Source: Phytophthora quininea
Lineage: Eukaryota; Oomycota; Peronosporomycetes; Peronosporales; Peronosporaceae
Direction of reading: 5' to 3'
DNA length: 64,000 nt
NCBI GenBank assembly: GCA_011947345.1
Contig: JAAVTG010000602.1
Location: 106,141 to 170,140, forward strand
Shown piece after piece: positions 1 to 10,028 of this stretch; positions within the stretch are counted from its first letter, which is position 1; every line of letters begins with the position of its first letter. The translations under genes were made by a program, and so were the position numbers. The notes beneath the pieces were generated by a model. That model was not told where the DNA came from. It did no database searches and saw only the letters and a list, made by a program, of their open reading frames with translations.

Positions 1-1
1 G

Positions 2-2425
2 GTACATCAGGATCACCATTCCCAGCAGTCACCGGTAGCACGAGATGAAGTAGCTCTTAGCGACCGACAATTTGCGTATTTCCTGCAAGTGAGGTCTTGC
101 GAAGTGATGCTAGCTATGCAGAGAGCGCACGCATTCGCGATGGAGGCGTATCGATTGGAATCAACGTTGCCACCCCCACTAGGAAATCTGCGGATCATTA
201 TGTCGCTCGCTCGCTGGATGGTGAACGCGCTGTCCCACGGCTTAGTACATTGCACCGACCGCGAGGAAGAGGGCAAACAGTTTCTGCAGAATGGACTCGA
301 CAAACGCGCTGCTGGCGAGAGCTTATTAGCGGAGGGAGTCGCTACGATGCGGACTGTCGACAGCTTCCGCGATGCAGAAGGTCAACTAGACGCCGCGACC
401 CTCGGCGTGAAAAGATTGTCGAGCTACGTGAGATGTTCACTCAAGCTCAACAGAAGATAGCTGAAGGAGAGAAGCTGAAAGCAGAGGCAGATACTCAAAT
501 CATGTTGAGCCAACGTATTCTCCCCATCTCCCAGCGACTAAGCGCATGATCACCGCCATTCGCAAGATGTACAAGGTGGTACAAACCAAGGACGACATCG
601 ACCAGATGAACCCAGAGCTGCGTGCAATCCTGCTCCTCAAGAGGAGCCCGTCGCCGTTATTGATGGCCCCACAGCTTTACTGGAGACGACTACAAAATAG
701 TTTGAAAAAACCGTGGAAGTCGCCGGAAATAGTGGTGCTAGAAGGCGTTTACGTTCACTATTTTTATGGTGGGACGGAACCTGGCTTGTTCATTCATCTT
801 GACCAGTCCTTCCTTGCTTGTGGGACGTGAAGACCGCGATGGATGAAGTGACGCTTGTAGATGGCGTGGTAAGTAGTAGCAAGGCTCATTTGCTTGTCGA
901 AGAAATGCTAACACTCACTGCCTCTGCAGGCCAAACTAGTGGCAGAAGACTTGAGGCAGCTGGATGCCGAAACAAATTGGTGGCACAAGCGAGTTCGACT
1001 CATCGAACACTGGCTGCGTGATGAAACCAGTCGCGTTTGTATACCAAGCGATGGAACTGAAGAGGTCGGGCTTTGATGCAGGAAAGAGTAATCTTGCAGC
1101 TTACTAACATGGTTGTACGATGTAGATGATCCGGAGGCATATTCAACGCGGAGACTCGTATCCTACAGTGCAAAGCCGATGTTGGAAGCACATTGTGATG
1201 GAGCTTCGCGATCTTCCGTGTTTTGCTGGCGTTGTTCCTCACGGTAGCAATAACGAGGCTGCTCATCGCGCCACGACGTCTGCAAGTCCAAGCAGAGGGA
1301 AATTAAGACCCGGGAAGGAATTAATCGTGCCTTCGGACAGCAGCACCGAAAACGACAGCAACGCAAGCACACGACGATGAAGATAGCAACAATGCATCTT
1401 CATCCTGGTCTCTAGAACCTCTCAATCCAGAACCTGCCCAGCCAGCTAGAAAAGTTCGCCCATTGTCGAGCGCTACCTATTTGTCGCGACGAGAACTCAC
1501 CGGTATTGACTCCACGAGTGCAAGCACAGGTCCAGTTGGAACAAGCTTTGCCGGGTTGTCTCTGTTAGAGCGGCAGATGGAGTGGCTTCGGAAAAAGCAC
1601 GACAAAATGGAGGCTGAGCGTCTCCGCCAGGTCGAGGAGAAGGAGCGAGAGCTGACGTTCCGACCGAAGCTTATTCGCCGTATCACATACTCTGGCGACC
1701 GATATTTCAAAGACCAGTCAGGCTCGTCGAATAGTAGGGCTTTATCCCGCAGCGAGAGCAGCCGACGAGTTACCGACACGGTTGGAGCGGCGATCTTGAA
1801 GGAGAAAGCGCTCCCAAAAGTGCCGAGGCTGTCGCACCACCGTCGGTCGCGAAAAAGACTCCATTGCAAAGCGCATCCATTTCCCAACCTGTGGGCGTTT
1901 CCTGCAAGTTGCTAGACATTATGAAGTCGGAATTGGAGGTTTCTTTAGCCACGACGCGATCAAATGATGAAAAGCAGCAGCAGGAAAGTGACTTGAGTCA
2001 TTCAATGAGGAAAGTAGTGCTCCAACCGAGCATGAAGCAGCAACAGAGACTCCAGAAGTGCCAGAAACAGACCAAACTGAAGCGCCTGTGGAAGTCCTCC
2101 AGACAATGCCCCGGCTTGGAGCGATAAGCCGACGGTTGGCGGGCGCAAAGTGGACGTTGACTCGAGTGAGACCAAGATGCGGTTGATTCTGCAGGACGCC
2201 TCGAAGTTCGAGCTCAGCACGATGTACCGTAAAACGGATCGAAAAGCTGGCAGAGATGGCGTCGCATTGCATGTCGGACGGCGAGAAGATACGCTCGAGG
2301 AGCAAGTGATTGCAGTATTGTTTGACAAGGAAAAAGTGACACAAGATGACGCTGAGCGGTGGTGGGATCGACATCGGCATCGCTTCGCCGAGTACATTGA
2401 GGAGCAACAGCAGGATCGGCATTAG
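2..2425 (+). CDS. coiled-coil protein, 5' end outside window, several frame steps
   Basis: Unrecognised protein, possibly cytoskeletal or flagellar. The frame is open from base 2, so the 5' end lies upstream of the window. Two introns are clear: 869-929 (GTAAGT...CTAAC...CTGCAG) and 1065-1125 (CTTACTAAC branch site, GATGTAG end). Coding character continues between and after them, but the frame steps near 420, 545, 800, 1375, 1800, 2000 and 2110; six of these seven steps equal one missing base. The middle (about 1560-1690) encodes a charged helix, ERQMEWLRKKHDKMEAERL followed by ELTFRPKL, a pattern I associate with ciliary and centrosomal coiled-coil proteins. The C-terminal 90 residues are open to a stop at 2423-2425. 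The neighbouring CEP95-like gene fits a cytoskeletal theme, but no function can be assigned. It could be a pseudogene, although the one-directional frame steps suggest sequence errors. Confidence 0.55.
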
Positions 2426-2769
2426 GGTATCACTAGCATTTTTTATCTGGCCAAGTGTGGAGTTAGGACATCGATGCGGACTAGTCAGGGCAACAACAAC
2501 AACAACAACAAAATCGCGAATCGTCGATCTGCCTTATTCGTACTTAACGATTCGGAGTTTCAAAAAAGTAGTATCTCCTGCACCCGATTCTAACAAATTT
2601 ATCTCACATCGCATATCCTTCCTTACAAATATCAAGTGTAACAGTCTGTAGCGGCAGCTACCTGATCCCAAGCACTTTCGCGTTTTTCAAACAGCTTTTC
2701 ATCAATCCGTCGGTCATTTCTACGCTTCCTGCGTCCATCCACCGCTCGGAGCTCGCTCCCGGTACCGCC
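2426..2769. other. intergenic region with (AAC)n microsatellite
   Basis: No gene seen. It contains a short AAC triplet run at about 2489-2511. A possible oomycete initiator-like TCATTTC lies at 2714-2720, about 50 bases before the ATG at 2770. The initiator assignment is a weak inference. Confidence 0.4.
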
Positions 2770-5008
2770 ATGCAACCGACATCCCCACACGCTAGCGCGT
2801 CCCCTGCATCGAACACACCAACAGCCGCTGCAAACGACCATGAGATGACCGAGAAATCGCCGTCGGAACAAACCAACGAATTGTCGGACGAATCCCGACG
2901 CCTTGTCGATGATACCAACGTGTTGCTGGCTCGGCTGGGCTTCGGAGATCGAGCGTTTGCTAATGTGTCGGATTTGGTGGCCAGCGTGTCGTCGATGAGC
3001 GTGGCCATCTACGAAAAACTCTTCCAATTCCGCCTGCGGGACGTCGAGCGAGTGCCGACGACCAGAGGGCACTATGCGCACAACGCACAACTGGTGGCCA
3101 GTGCACTACAATCAGCTCTATTGGAGCAGAGTGTGGACGATGATCTAGTCGATGAACACACTGGCGAGCGACTGATCGCAGGAGATCTCGGCAGCATTCG
3201 GAGACTGTTGACTATGCTGGAACATGTGTATATGTTATTGTTCGAGGAGACTCAGGAGGTTGGAGACAGACTACGGGACGAGAGTTTCGCCAGTCTAGGA
3301 ATGATGGAGAATGAGATGATTGCCAAGAAGAGAGTGCCACCGAAAGTGGCAAGGAAGCAAAGGAAGGAGAGAGGACCACCGAAGAGTGACGACCCTATGC
3401 GGTCGAGTTTAAGAGAGAAGAGAGTGAGTACGACGACGACGAGACGGATTACTGCTAGTCGAAAGCAGGAGGAAGTTCGTGGCGGACGTGCGGTCACAGC
3501 AGATTCACGACACAAGAGAGTCTCGACTAGGAGTGGGGCGGACGAATCTCGACTTGAAAAGGCGACTAAGAGAGCGGAGGTGATTGCTGAGAACAACAAG
3601 AAGCGGTCCCGAATGCTTGAACAATCTTTCAGAGCCAGCCACAGTAGCAGAGCGGAGATTGCAGCTAAGGAAGCGAGTAAGAGAAGAGCTGAAGGTTCTG
3701 GGGTGTTAACCAAGTCAACGAAATCCCAAGCGAGAAAGCCGGCAGAGGACGACAAGAATTTGCTTGAAACGAAGCCTTACAAACGCTTTATAGCTGCTGG
3801 AGGTGACGACTCGGATGACGATGCACCGGAAGTGCCAGCTTCCAACGATGATCTCCCGGTCGAGGACGCAGACGATAAGCGCGGCGTGTTCTTCGAGGGC
3901 GTATCGTCCGTTCAGCACGACAGCAACGAGAGCATGCACTTCATCGAGGAAGAAAGTGCCTTGGCCCATAACTTCTCTTTCGATGGAGCAGACCGAGATA
4001 CGACGAAAAAGAGATGACACGAAACTCCGAGAAAGTTGACGAGATGGTGGAGGCCACTGGTCCTTCATCACCACCTCAGAAGAGCACCAACCAGCAGGAA
4101 GCTGAAGAAGAGGACGAACCGACGACCAGTCCCGTCAGAAAGAAAGTAGCACGCAACGAGCCTCACGCACCGAATCGTGTTCCAACGTCTCGCAAGACCA
4201 AGAAGGACCCATCCAAGTCTCTGTACCCCCTGCTTCCGAAGACGAAACGAAGCGCAGCGACGTCAAAAGCTCAAGCACAGCAGCTACGCTACAAACTGTC
4301 GCTAAAAACCACCTGCAAGACCTTCGTCAGCGCGAAGCTTCTCAAAGAAAACACTTGGAGCGAGCGTACAAGTCTGGAGAGCACTTGGCCAACGTCGACA
4401 AGATTCGGTCTCGTAGGTTTGAACAAGACGTTCGTCTGCGTCGAATTGCCGTCGGAATGGAGGCGAAAATTGAAGAGGAGAAGCAACTACGACACGCGAT
4501 GCACCACTTGCTCGATCTGGAGAAGGAGAAACTTCGCGAAGAAACCCGTCTAACTACCTCGGTGCTCAAGCAGATCCAGAGGGAGCATTCCGAACGCGAG
4601 CAGGCCATGGAGAACTTCTACGCAAACCAGATCAAGCTCGTGCAGGAGCAGACCCAACGAGAGGCCAAGGAGCGAGAGTTGGTGGAGAAGGCGCAACGCG
4701 AAGCGTCCGAGAAAATGATGAGAGAGCTTCGTAAAGACCGCGAGAGCCAACTGGCGGCACTGCTGCAGGAGAAACAGCATTTAGCCGAGACGCGCAGGTT
4801 CCGCCACGCCTCCAAGATGGCCCAGCAACTGGAAAAGACGGACGAAGTCTCGACCAGGAAGACCGATGCGTTCTACACTGCGGCAATGAAGGCTCGAGAA
4901 CGACGCACTTCGAAATCTCCACTTCGAAGCAGCTCAGTAAGAACATATCGCAGTGAGGTGAAGCGCACGCAGCGGTCACCAAAAGTCACTAAACGAAATA
5001 ACACTTGA
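2770..5008 (+). CDS. CEP95/CCDC45-like centrosomal coiled-coil protein
   Basis: Probable centrosome or basal-body protein. The ATG at 2770 follows a leader with no other ATG close by. The N-terminal 150 residues resemble the calponin-homology-like domain of CEP95: a LLARLGF helix, then VAIYEKLFQFRL, then a helix ending GERLIAGDLGSIRRLLTMLEHVY. The middle is a basic, Ser/Arg-rich low-complexity region. The last 220 residues are an uninterrupted Glu/Arg/Lys coiled coil starting near 4355. The frame steps at 4015-4017 (TGA) and again between about 4102 and 4140; each step equals one missing base, and restoring both gives 746 codons plus stop, close to the roughly 820 residues of animal CEP95. 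It could instead be a decayed gene. The family call rests on the N-terminal pattern only. Confidence 0.55.
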
Positions 5009-5044
5009 GTCGATTGGTATTCACAAGTGCGCGGTTCCTTTGCT

Positions 5045-7462
5045 TTACAATGTGTACTTGCGCGAACGAGCTAACAGGTCGGCAGCGTGAATGACGCCTT
5101 GCAGCTTGCCCCGGCAGGTGACGAAAAGCTGTGGGCAGTTGTGGACCGACAGCAGCAAAATGACGTGGCTGGCAAACGTATCGCGAGGCACGTGGAAATG
5201 TTCGTCCTCCAGGGTCAACAGCTCAAGCTGCACCAAGTCCACAACGTCGGTTGTCTCGGACGCTGGATGTGAAAGCACTGCTGCTTGTTCGGAAGTGAGG
5301 CCGGCCACTGCCACGCTGTTCGTCGTATTTTTCCCGCTATGGAGACTCAACTCCCATTGCACAACAAGCGCCTCCAGCTCGTCGCGAGTGGCAACTCCGA
5401 GCAGCACCATCGTCTTCGAGTTGTCAACGACGGGAAACAGACGCACGATCTTGCCGCTCTTCTTGCCGCTACTCGTCACATGCAGCAAGTGTTTGATCGA
5501 AGCCAGAGTCTGCCGACGGACGAGGTAGTAAGGCGGCACGTCGCGCATGAGGTCTCCAGCAGTCAGCGAGTACGACTTTTGCTTGGTGAGATCAGGCCAC
5601 TGCGGTAAGTTCTTTTGGCGGCCCATCGTCTCGTACATGTCAAGCGAGAAGAAGAGCGTTACTGCACGCCCAACAATCACGCACAGCAGCACTGGGATCA
5701 TGTAGCTGAGCTGACCAGTGAGTTCAAATACAATCACAGCAATGCTAATCGTCCCTGTAACGCCAGCCGTAAAGCTAGCAGCGCCAACAACAGCGTAGCC
5801 GGCAACAAGAAGCTCTCCCTCGCTCAATATCACCACCATCTCACCGAACAACCGACCAAACGCAGCGCCAATGGCGAACACGGGCGTGACGATGCCGCTT
5901 GGAACAAATACCGTAGCACTGATTGCCGTGGACCAGAATCGAACCACCACATAGGCAAATAAGTTGAGCACTAGCGATGGCGACGTCCAAGACCCTCCGA
6001 AATCAACCTCCAAGTGAGTAGACACCTTATCGGACGCCAAATTGTCGGCAGAAAACATGTCGTTGATCGTCTGGCGCTGGGTGAGCTGCATGAAGCTGCC
6101 CACCGGGAACTCGACAAGCGAAAACAGGAACGCGACAAGCGCCGCATAAGCGAACGGTGCAAGGCCAGGGTAGTTGCCACACCAGCGCAGGAGATACTCA
6201 TCTTCGAAGCGCTTCTTCAATCGCAGGATCATCCGGAACGTACGCACAAACAAAGCAGCGAGCAGGCCGCAGATAGCTGCAAGGAGGAGGAAGAACGCGA
6301 TCTCGAAGGTCTCGTAGGGAAGTGCGTCAAACTCTGTCGTGAACAGCGTGCCATACGAGCCTGCCAGTAGACTATTGAGTGCACGGAAGACGACGACTCC
6401 AACTACAGACGCGAAGAAGGCGCGCCAGTAGTTCGACGTCACATAGTACGACGTGGTGACTTCGATACTGAACAGCACGCCTCCAACAGGAGCGCCAAAG
6501 CTCGCAGTGACGCCGACCGCACAAGCTGCAGCCAGTACGTGATGCGTCAGGTCCTTGGAGTTCCTAATCTGCTCGAACAGTGGCAGACGCAGCAATTGAC
6601 GTGCGATAATAGAGCTCAGATGTACGAACGGTCCTTCCTTTCCAATCGAGAGTCCACTGCCCAGCGCCAGGGTCAGTCCAAAGCACTTGGCCACCAACGC
6701 TCTTGCCGACAAATAGTGTGGGAACGGGAAACCTCCCAAGATACTCTTCATCTCTGGGATTCCTGATCCGGCAGCTTCGGGGCACACCAACACTGTGACG
6801 CCCACTCCAACCAGCAAGATGACCACTCGGAAGAGGACGTTGAACAAATACTCTGGCAAATAGCCTCCTCCCATGGAGGTGAAGGCTGCATGCCACTTTG
6901 TAAAAACGAGTACTCCAGCGTCCACACTCCACGCTGTCACAGAGGCTAGGAAGCCCAGCAGCAACAGGAAGACCCAGGAGCTCTGTAGAAAAGAGCTCAT
7001 GCTCTCTCTCTGCAATATCGTCCTTGCTAGCGGTACGGACGCAGAGTCCATTGGTAAAGAGTCTGAGGAGCTTGATGTTGGGCTTGAGGGGTCTCCACGG
7101 GCCTCTCCCTGCCATTCTTCATCACTGTCGTTGTCGCTGTCGTCCAGAAGCTGGAGGGGCCGATAACGAGCATTCACGGCGCTCTTCTGCGGCCCTGACT
7201 GCTTCATCGTCATCTTCGCGAGGTCTAGAGCTGCAGACGGCGACCACGTCTCCGACCACGAGCCTGTATTGGTCGTATCTGCGTCGGAAGCGGCAGTATG
7301 CGGGTTTTGAGACGTCTTGGGAGATAGAGAACTCTGACTCTCACTGAGATTAACCACGCGAACGGTTAATGATGGTGGATTAGAAGAGGCTGCAGAAGCG
7401 ATAGAGCTATCCACGGACGCTTGAGACGCAGCGCGAGTGCCGCTAGACGCCGGCGAAGACAT
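5045..7462 (-). CDS. CLC-family chloride channel with two CBS domains
   Basis: Intact single-exon gene of 805 residues from the ATG at 7462; the frame is open 13 codons further upstream but without another ATG. An N-terminal Ser-rich cytosolic tail (about 150 residues) is followed by the CLC membrane core. Diagnostic motifs from the ATG: GSGIPE near 232-237 (the Ser is typical of chloride-selective members), GKEGP near 274-278 with the gating glutamate, and the pore tyrosine in DMYET near 610. The exchanger proton glutamate is absent: the helix reads GVLFSIEVTTSYY, with Val near 335 as in animal ClC-1/ClC-2. The usual GxFxP motif reads GIVTP near 523. Two CBS domains (about 635-707 and 747-802) end the protein. 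I infer a plasma-membrane or endomembrane chloride channel rather than a 2Cl-/H+ exchanger. It is convergent with the CEP95-like gene, with a 36 bp gap. Confidence 0.95.
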   Translation of the reverse strand: MSSPASSGTRAASQASVDSSIASAASSNPPSLTVRVVNLSESQSSLSPKTSQNPHTAASDADTTNTGSWSETWSPSAALDLAKMTMKQSGPQKSAVNARYRPLQLLDDSDNDSDEEWQGEARGDPSSPTSSSSDSLPMDSASVPLARTILQRESMSSFLQSSWVFLLLLGFLASVTAWSVDAGVLVFTKWHAAFTSMGGGYLPEYLFNVLFRVVILLVGVGVTVLVCPEAAGSGIPEMKSILGGFPFPHYLSARALVAKCFGLTLALGSGLSIGKEGPFVHLSSIIARQLLRLPLFEQIRNSKDLTHHVLAAACAVGVTASFGAPVGGVLFSIEVTTSYYVTSNYWRAFFASVVGVVVFRALNSLLAGSYGTLFTTEFDALPYETFEIAFFLLLAAICGLLAALFVRTFRMILRLKKRFEDEYLLRWCGNYPGLAPFAYAALVAFLFSLVEFPVGSFMQLTQRQTINDMFSADNLASDKVSTHLEVDFGGSWTSPSLVLNLFAYVVVRFWSTAISATVFVPSGIVTPVFAIGAAFGRLFGEMVVILSEGELLVAGYAVVGAASFTAGVTGTISIAVIVFELTGQLSYMIPVLLCVIVGRAVTLFFSLDMYETMGRQKNLPQWPDLTKQKSYSLTAGDLMRDVPPYYLVRRQTLASIKHLLHVTSSGKKSGKIVRLFPVVDNSKTMVLLGVATRDELEALVVQWELSLHSGKNTTNSVAVAGLTSEQAAVLSHPASETTDVVDLVQLELLTLEDEHFHVPRDTFASHVILLLSVHNCPQLFVTCRGKLQGVIHAADLLARSRKYTL

Positions 7463-7680
7463 CGCTCCCCGTACCGATGGTGCAGGTCCAGAACTGAGCA
7501 AACTGTGCTACGTGCGACTGTCGAGGTTTTGGATTGGCCGAATTTATACTTGACTTTCGTATACTTTTGACTTAGGTACGAGGAGTGAGCAAACTACCTT
7601 TCGGTGGTCGAAAGGCACGTTGCACTCGAAAGATGTTTGTTGGTTGTAGTGCTCCCTAATATTTATCTCTATGTGTCTAG

Positions 7681-9429
7681 CTACATTTCATTCGCTAGGA
7701 TCTTGTGGAGCTTGTACAGTGCATCTGCAGCAGTTGGTCGTTCCTTGGGGTCGATTGATACGCAGGCCAGTCCCAGAGCCACAATTGACTCTGGTGCGGC
7801 TGGGGAGAAGTCGATCTGCAGCTTGCCCATGGCCACCAGCTGCAAGATCGCGGTCTCAGGGATCACCCGACTCGCGTCAAAGCTCTCCTTGGCGTGTGTG
7901 TACGGCAGTACGTGCTCGTCCAGTTCGGACAGCACCACGCCGAACGAGAAGATGTCGGCCTTGTCATCGTAGCGCTCGCCCATCATCACCTCGGGCGCCA
8001 TCCAGCGGGACGTGCCGATGCCGCCAGTCATGGTCAAGTCCGAGCGCTCTCGAGAGACACCAAAGTCGGTGAGTTTGGCATCCAATGTGCCGGTCAGCAG
8101 AATGTTCTTGGACTTGAGGTCGCGGTGCAGCACCGGCGTCGACAGCGAGTGGAGATACGTGAGCCCATGCGCCACGTGCAGCGCGATCCGGGCCTTGCAC
8201 CGGTCGAATCCGATGGGGTAGTTGAGCTCATCGTAAGTCATCAGCAATGACCGCAGGTCGCCTCCTTCCATGTACTCGGTCAACACACAGAGGTCGAGCA
8301 GCGAGTCCCAGGCGACCCCGACGAACCGAACGATCCGCTCGTGGTGCAGCGTCGCCATCATTTTGACCTCTGTCAGAAAAGTGTTGACTTGCTTGACGCT
8401 CTTACGCATTTCCGGCAGCAGCATCTTGATGGCGACCGCCTCGTCGTTGAAGTATCCCGTGTGGACTTCGCCAAAGCCGCCTCGACTGATGAGTTCACTG
8501 ATGAAAACCTTTTCGCGAGGCACGCGGGCCGTGACGATCGTTTCGTCCTCCCACAGATTCGGCAGCGTCCGCGGCTCCATCCTACTTTCCTGTGAGTATG
8601 AACATTCAGAGCCCAGAGTGATGGCGTCGAGGGCGCTGGCTGGGGTCGGATAACCGGCATAGCTTTGGGCTAACACGGGGATTGCTGTGTCTTTGTAGTT
8701 GCTGTCGTCACGGCGTCGTCTCCACCTCACGACGACGAAGGCCATCACTGCAAGAACCGAGGCCACCCCGGCGATGATCGCGACGACTGCTCCTCCAGCG
8801 ATACCTGTGTGGCTTGTGCTTGAACCAGTGACAAGTCCAATGCCGCTGCCGCTTTCGTATGCCCACACGGGACCCTCGCTGCCGGAGCTGGGAGTCAACG
8901 GATTGACGTAGAACTTGTAGCGGCCTTGAATGCACTTGCCGCTGGAGATCTCGTCGCTGTTTAGAGTGAACTGTAGATAAGGTTTACTTCCGCAGTCGCC
9001 GTCGTCGAACAGCAGCACGATGGCTGTGCCGTTGGCGAAAAGACTCACGATATCTGTCGAGTTGGTGTCCACCGACGTCTTCTCGCAGGTACCCGATGCT
9101 GGGTAGACCGATGTCCGCACCAAATTACTGCAGCCGACGTGTCCATATTCCTCCATGATCATGTAGTCGAAGTCCTTGAAAATGTCGGACGCGTAGGCGA
9201 ATCTGTCGGACACTTCGCAAGTTTCGGACACGAATAACATGTAGGTGCCGAGGTCGTGGGCCGTGCAGGTTTCCGCCGTACAGTTCGGTACTTGGGCCAT
9301 TGTCAAGACGTTGGGAGTGCCGGCGCAGCGACTGCCCGTGTAGATTTCCCTCGCTGCAAACGACGCCAGTCCTCGCTTGAAATGCGACCCTACCACCAAC
9401 ACCGAGAGCAACCACCGGCAGGGCGACAT
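7681..9429 (-). CDS. receptor-like TKL protein kinase (RLK1 of a tandem pair)
   Basis: Intact 582-residue membrane receptor kinase. A signal peptide (about residues 1-25, hydrophobic LLSVLVVG) is followed by an ectodomain of about 180 residues with spaced cysteines and no domain I recognise, a transmembrane helix (about 210-235, AIIAGVASVLAVMAF) and a basic stop-transfer stretch. The kinase domain fills roughly 305-580: VAIK lysine, HRDLKSKN catalytic loop, DFG, WMAPEV and the closing Arg in PKERPTA. The glycine loop reads SRGGFGEV, so the first Gly of GxGxFG is Ser. All catalytic residues are present, so an active Ser/Thr (TKL) kinase is expected. The neighbouring gene at 10029-11792 has the same architecture and a related ectodomain, so this is a tandem duplication. 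The ligand is unknown. Confidence 0.92.
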   Translation of the reverse strand: MSPCRWLLSVLVVGSHFKRGLASFAAREIYTGSRCAGTPNVLTMAQVPNCTAETCTAHDLGTYMLFVSETCEVSDRFAYASDIFKDFDYMIMEEYGHVGCSNLVRTSVYPASGTCEKTSVDTNSTDIVSLFANGTAIVLLFDDGDCGSKPYLQFTLNSDEISSGKCIQGRYKFYVNPLTPSSGSEGPVWAYESGSGIGLVTGSSTSHTGIAGGAVVAIIAGVASVLAVMAFVVVRWRRRRDDSNYKDTAIPVLAQSYAGYPTPASALDAITLGSECSYSQESRMEPRTLPNLWEDETIVTARVPREKVFISELISRGGFGEVHTGYFNDEAVAIKMLLPEMRKSVKQVNTFLTEVKMMATLHHERIVRFVGVAWDSLLDLCVLTEYMEGGDLRSLLMTYDELNYPIGFDRCKARIALHVAHGLTYLHSLSTPVLHRDLKSKNILLTGTLDAKLTDFGVSRERSDLTMTGGIGTSRWMAPEVMMGERYDDKADIFSFGVVLSELDEHVLPYTHAKESFDASRVIPETAILQLVAMGKLQIDFSPAAPESIVALGLACVSIDPKERPTAADALYKLHKILANEM

Positions 9430-10028
9430 AGTGACCCGACCCGACCGATGTCCTCGGTTTGCTGACGGAGAAGGCGAAGTGAACGACCACGAGGGCTGTC
9501 AAGTGGGCGCTGACGGGACGAAGACAAGTGTTTCGCCCCTTTCTATCGGGACCCCATCGGCATTCGGTCTCCCGAGATTGGCGGATCGATGGCGATTCCA
9601 GCCTCCCCATCGCGGAGAGAGTTCTCGGTGTGCTTGGGGAGGCGAGCCGGACGATTTTGTTGTTGCAGTCCGACCACGAAAGACTGCAGCCGGGATTCTG
9701 CTGGTAAAGAGCGGGTCTTTGGTCTCCAACGTTGCCCGCAGCATGTTTCGCCACCGAGAGTCTGCGATGCCATCGTGACGATGGAGAGCTCTAGCCAGCA
9801 CCAGCTATTTAATACCGCGGTCAGAAGCTTCAATCTAGTTGTTCTACATCGAGAGCTGCGAGCACTGCTCGCCGAGCAGGCTCTTCTCGCAATAAACGCA
9901 CCGGCTAGCGTGACGTTTTACAGCAACGCCATCATTGCTTTCTGAAAGGCAACTTCCATGTCAACAGATCAACCAGATTACCACTCGAGACTTCATTTAA
10001 CCTCACATTATCCACTTTTCCTCTGTTG
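9430..10028. other. intergenic region between the two receptor kinases
   Basis: About 600 bases holding the 5' flank of RLK1 and the 3' flank of RLK2. Open frames here are short and overlap on both strands without coding character. No repeats or RNA genes seen. Confidence 0.4.
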
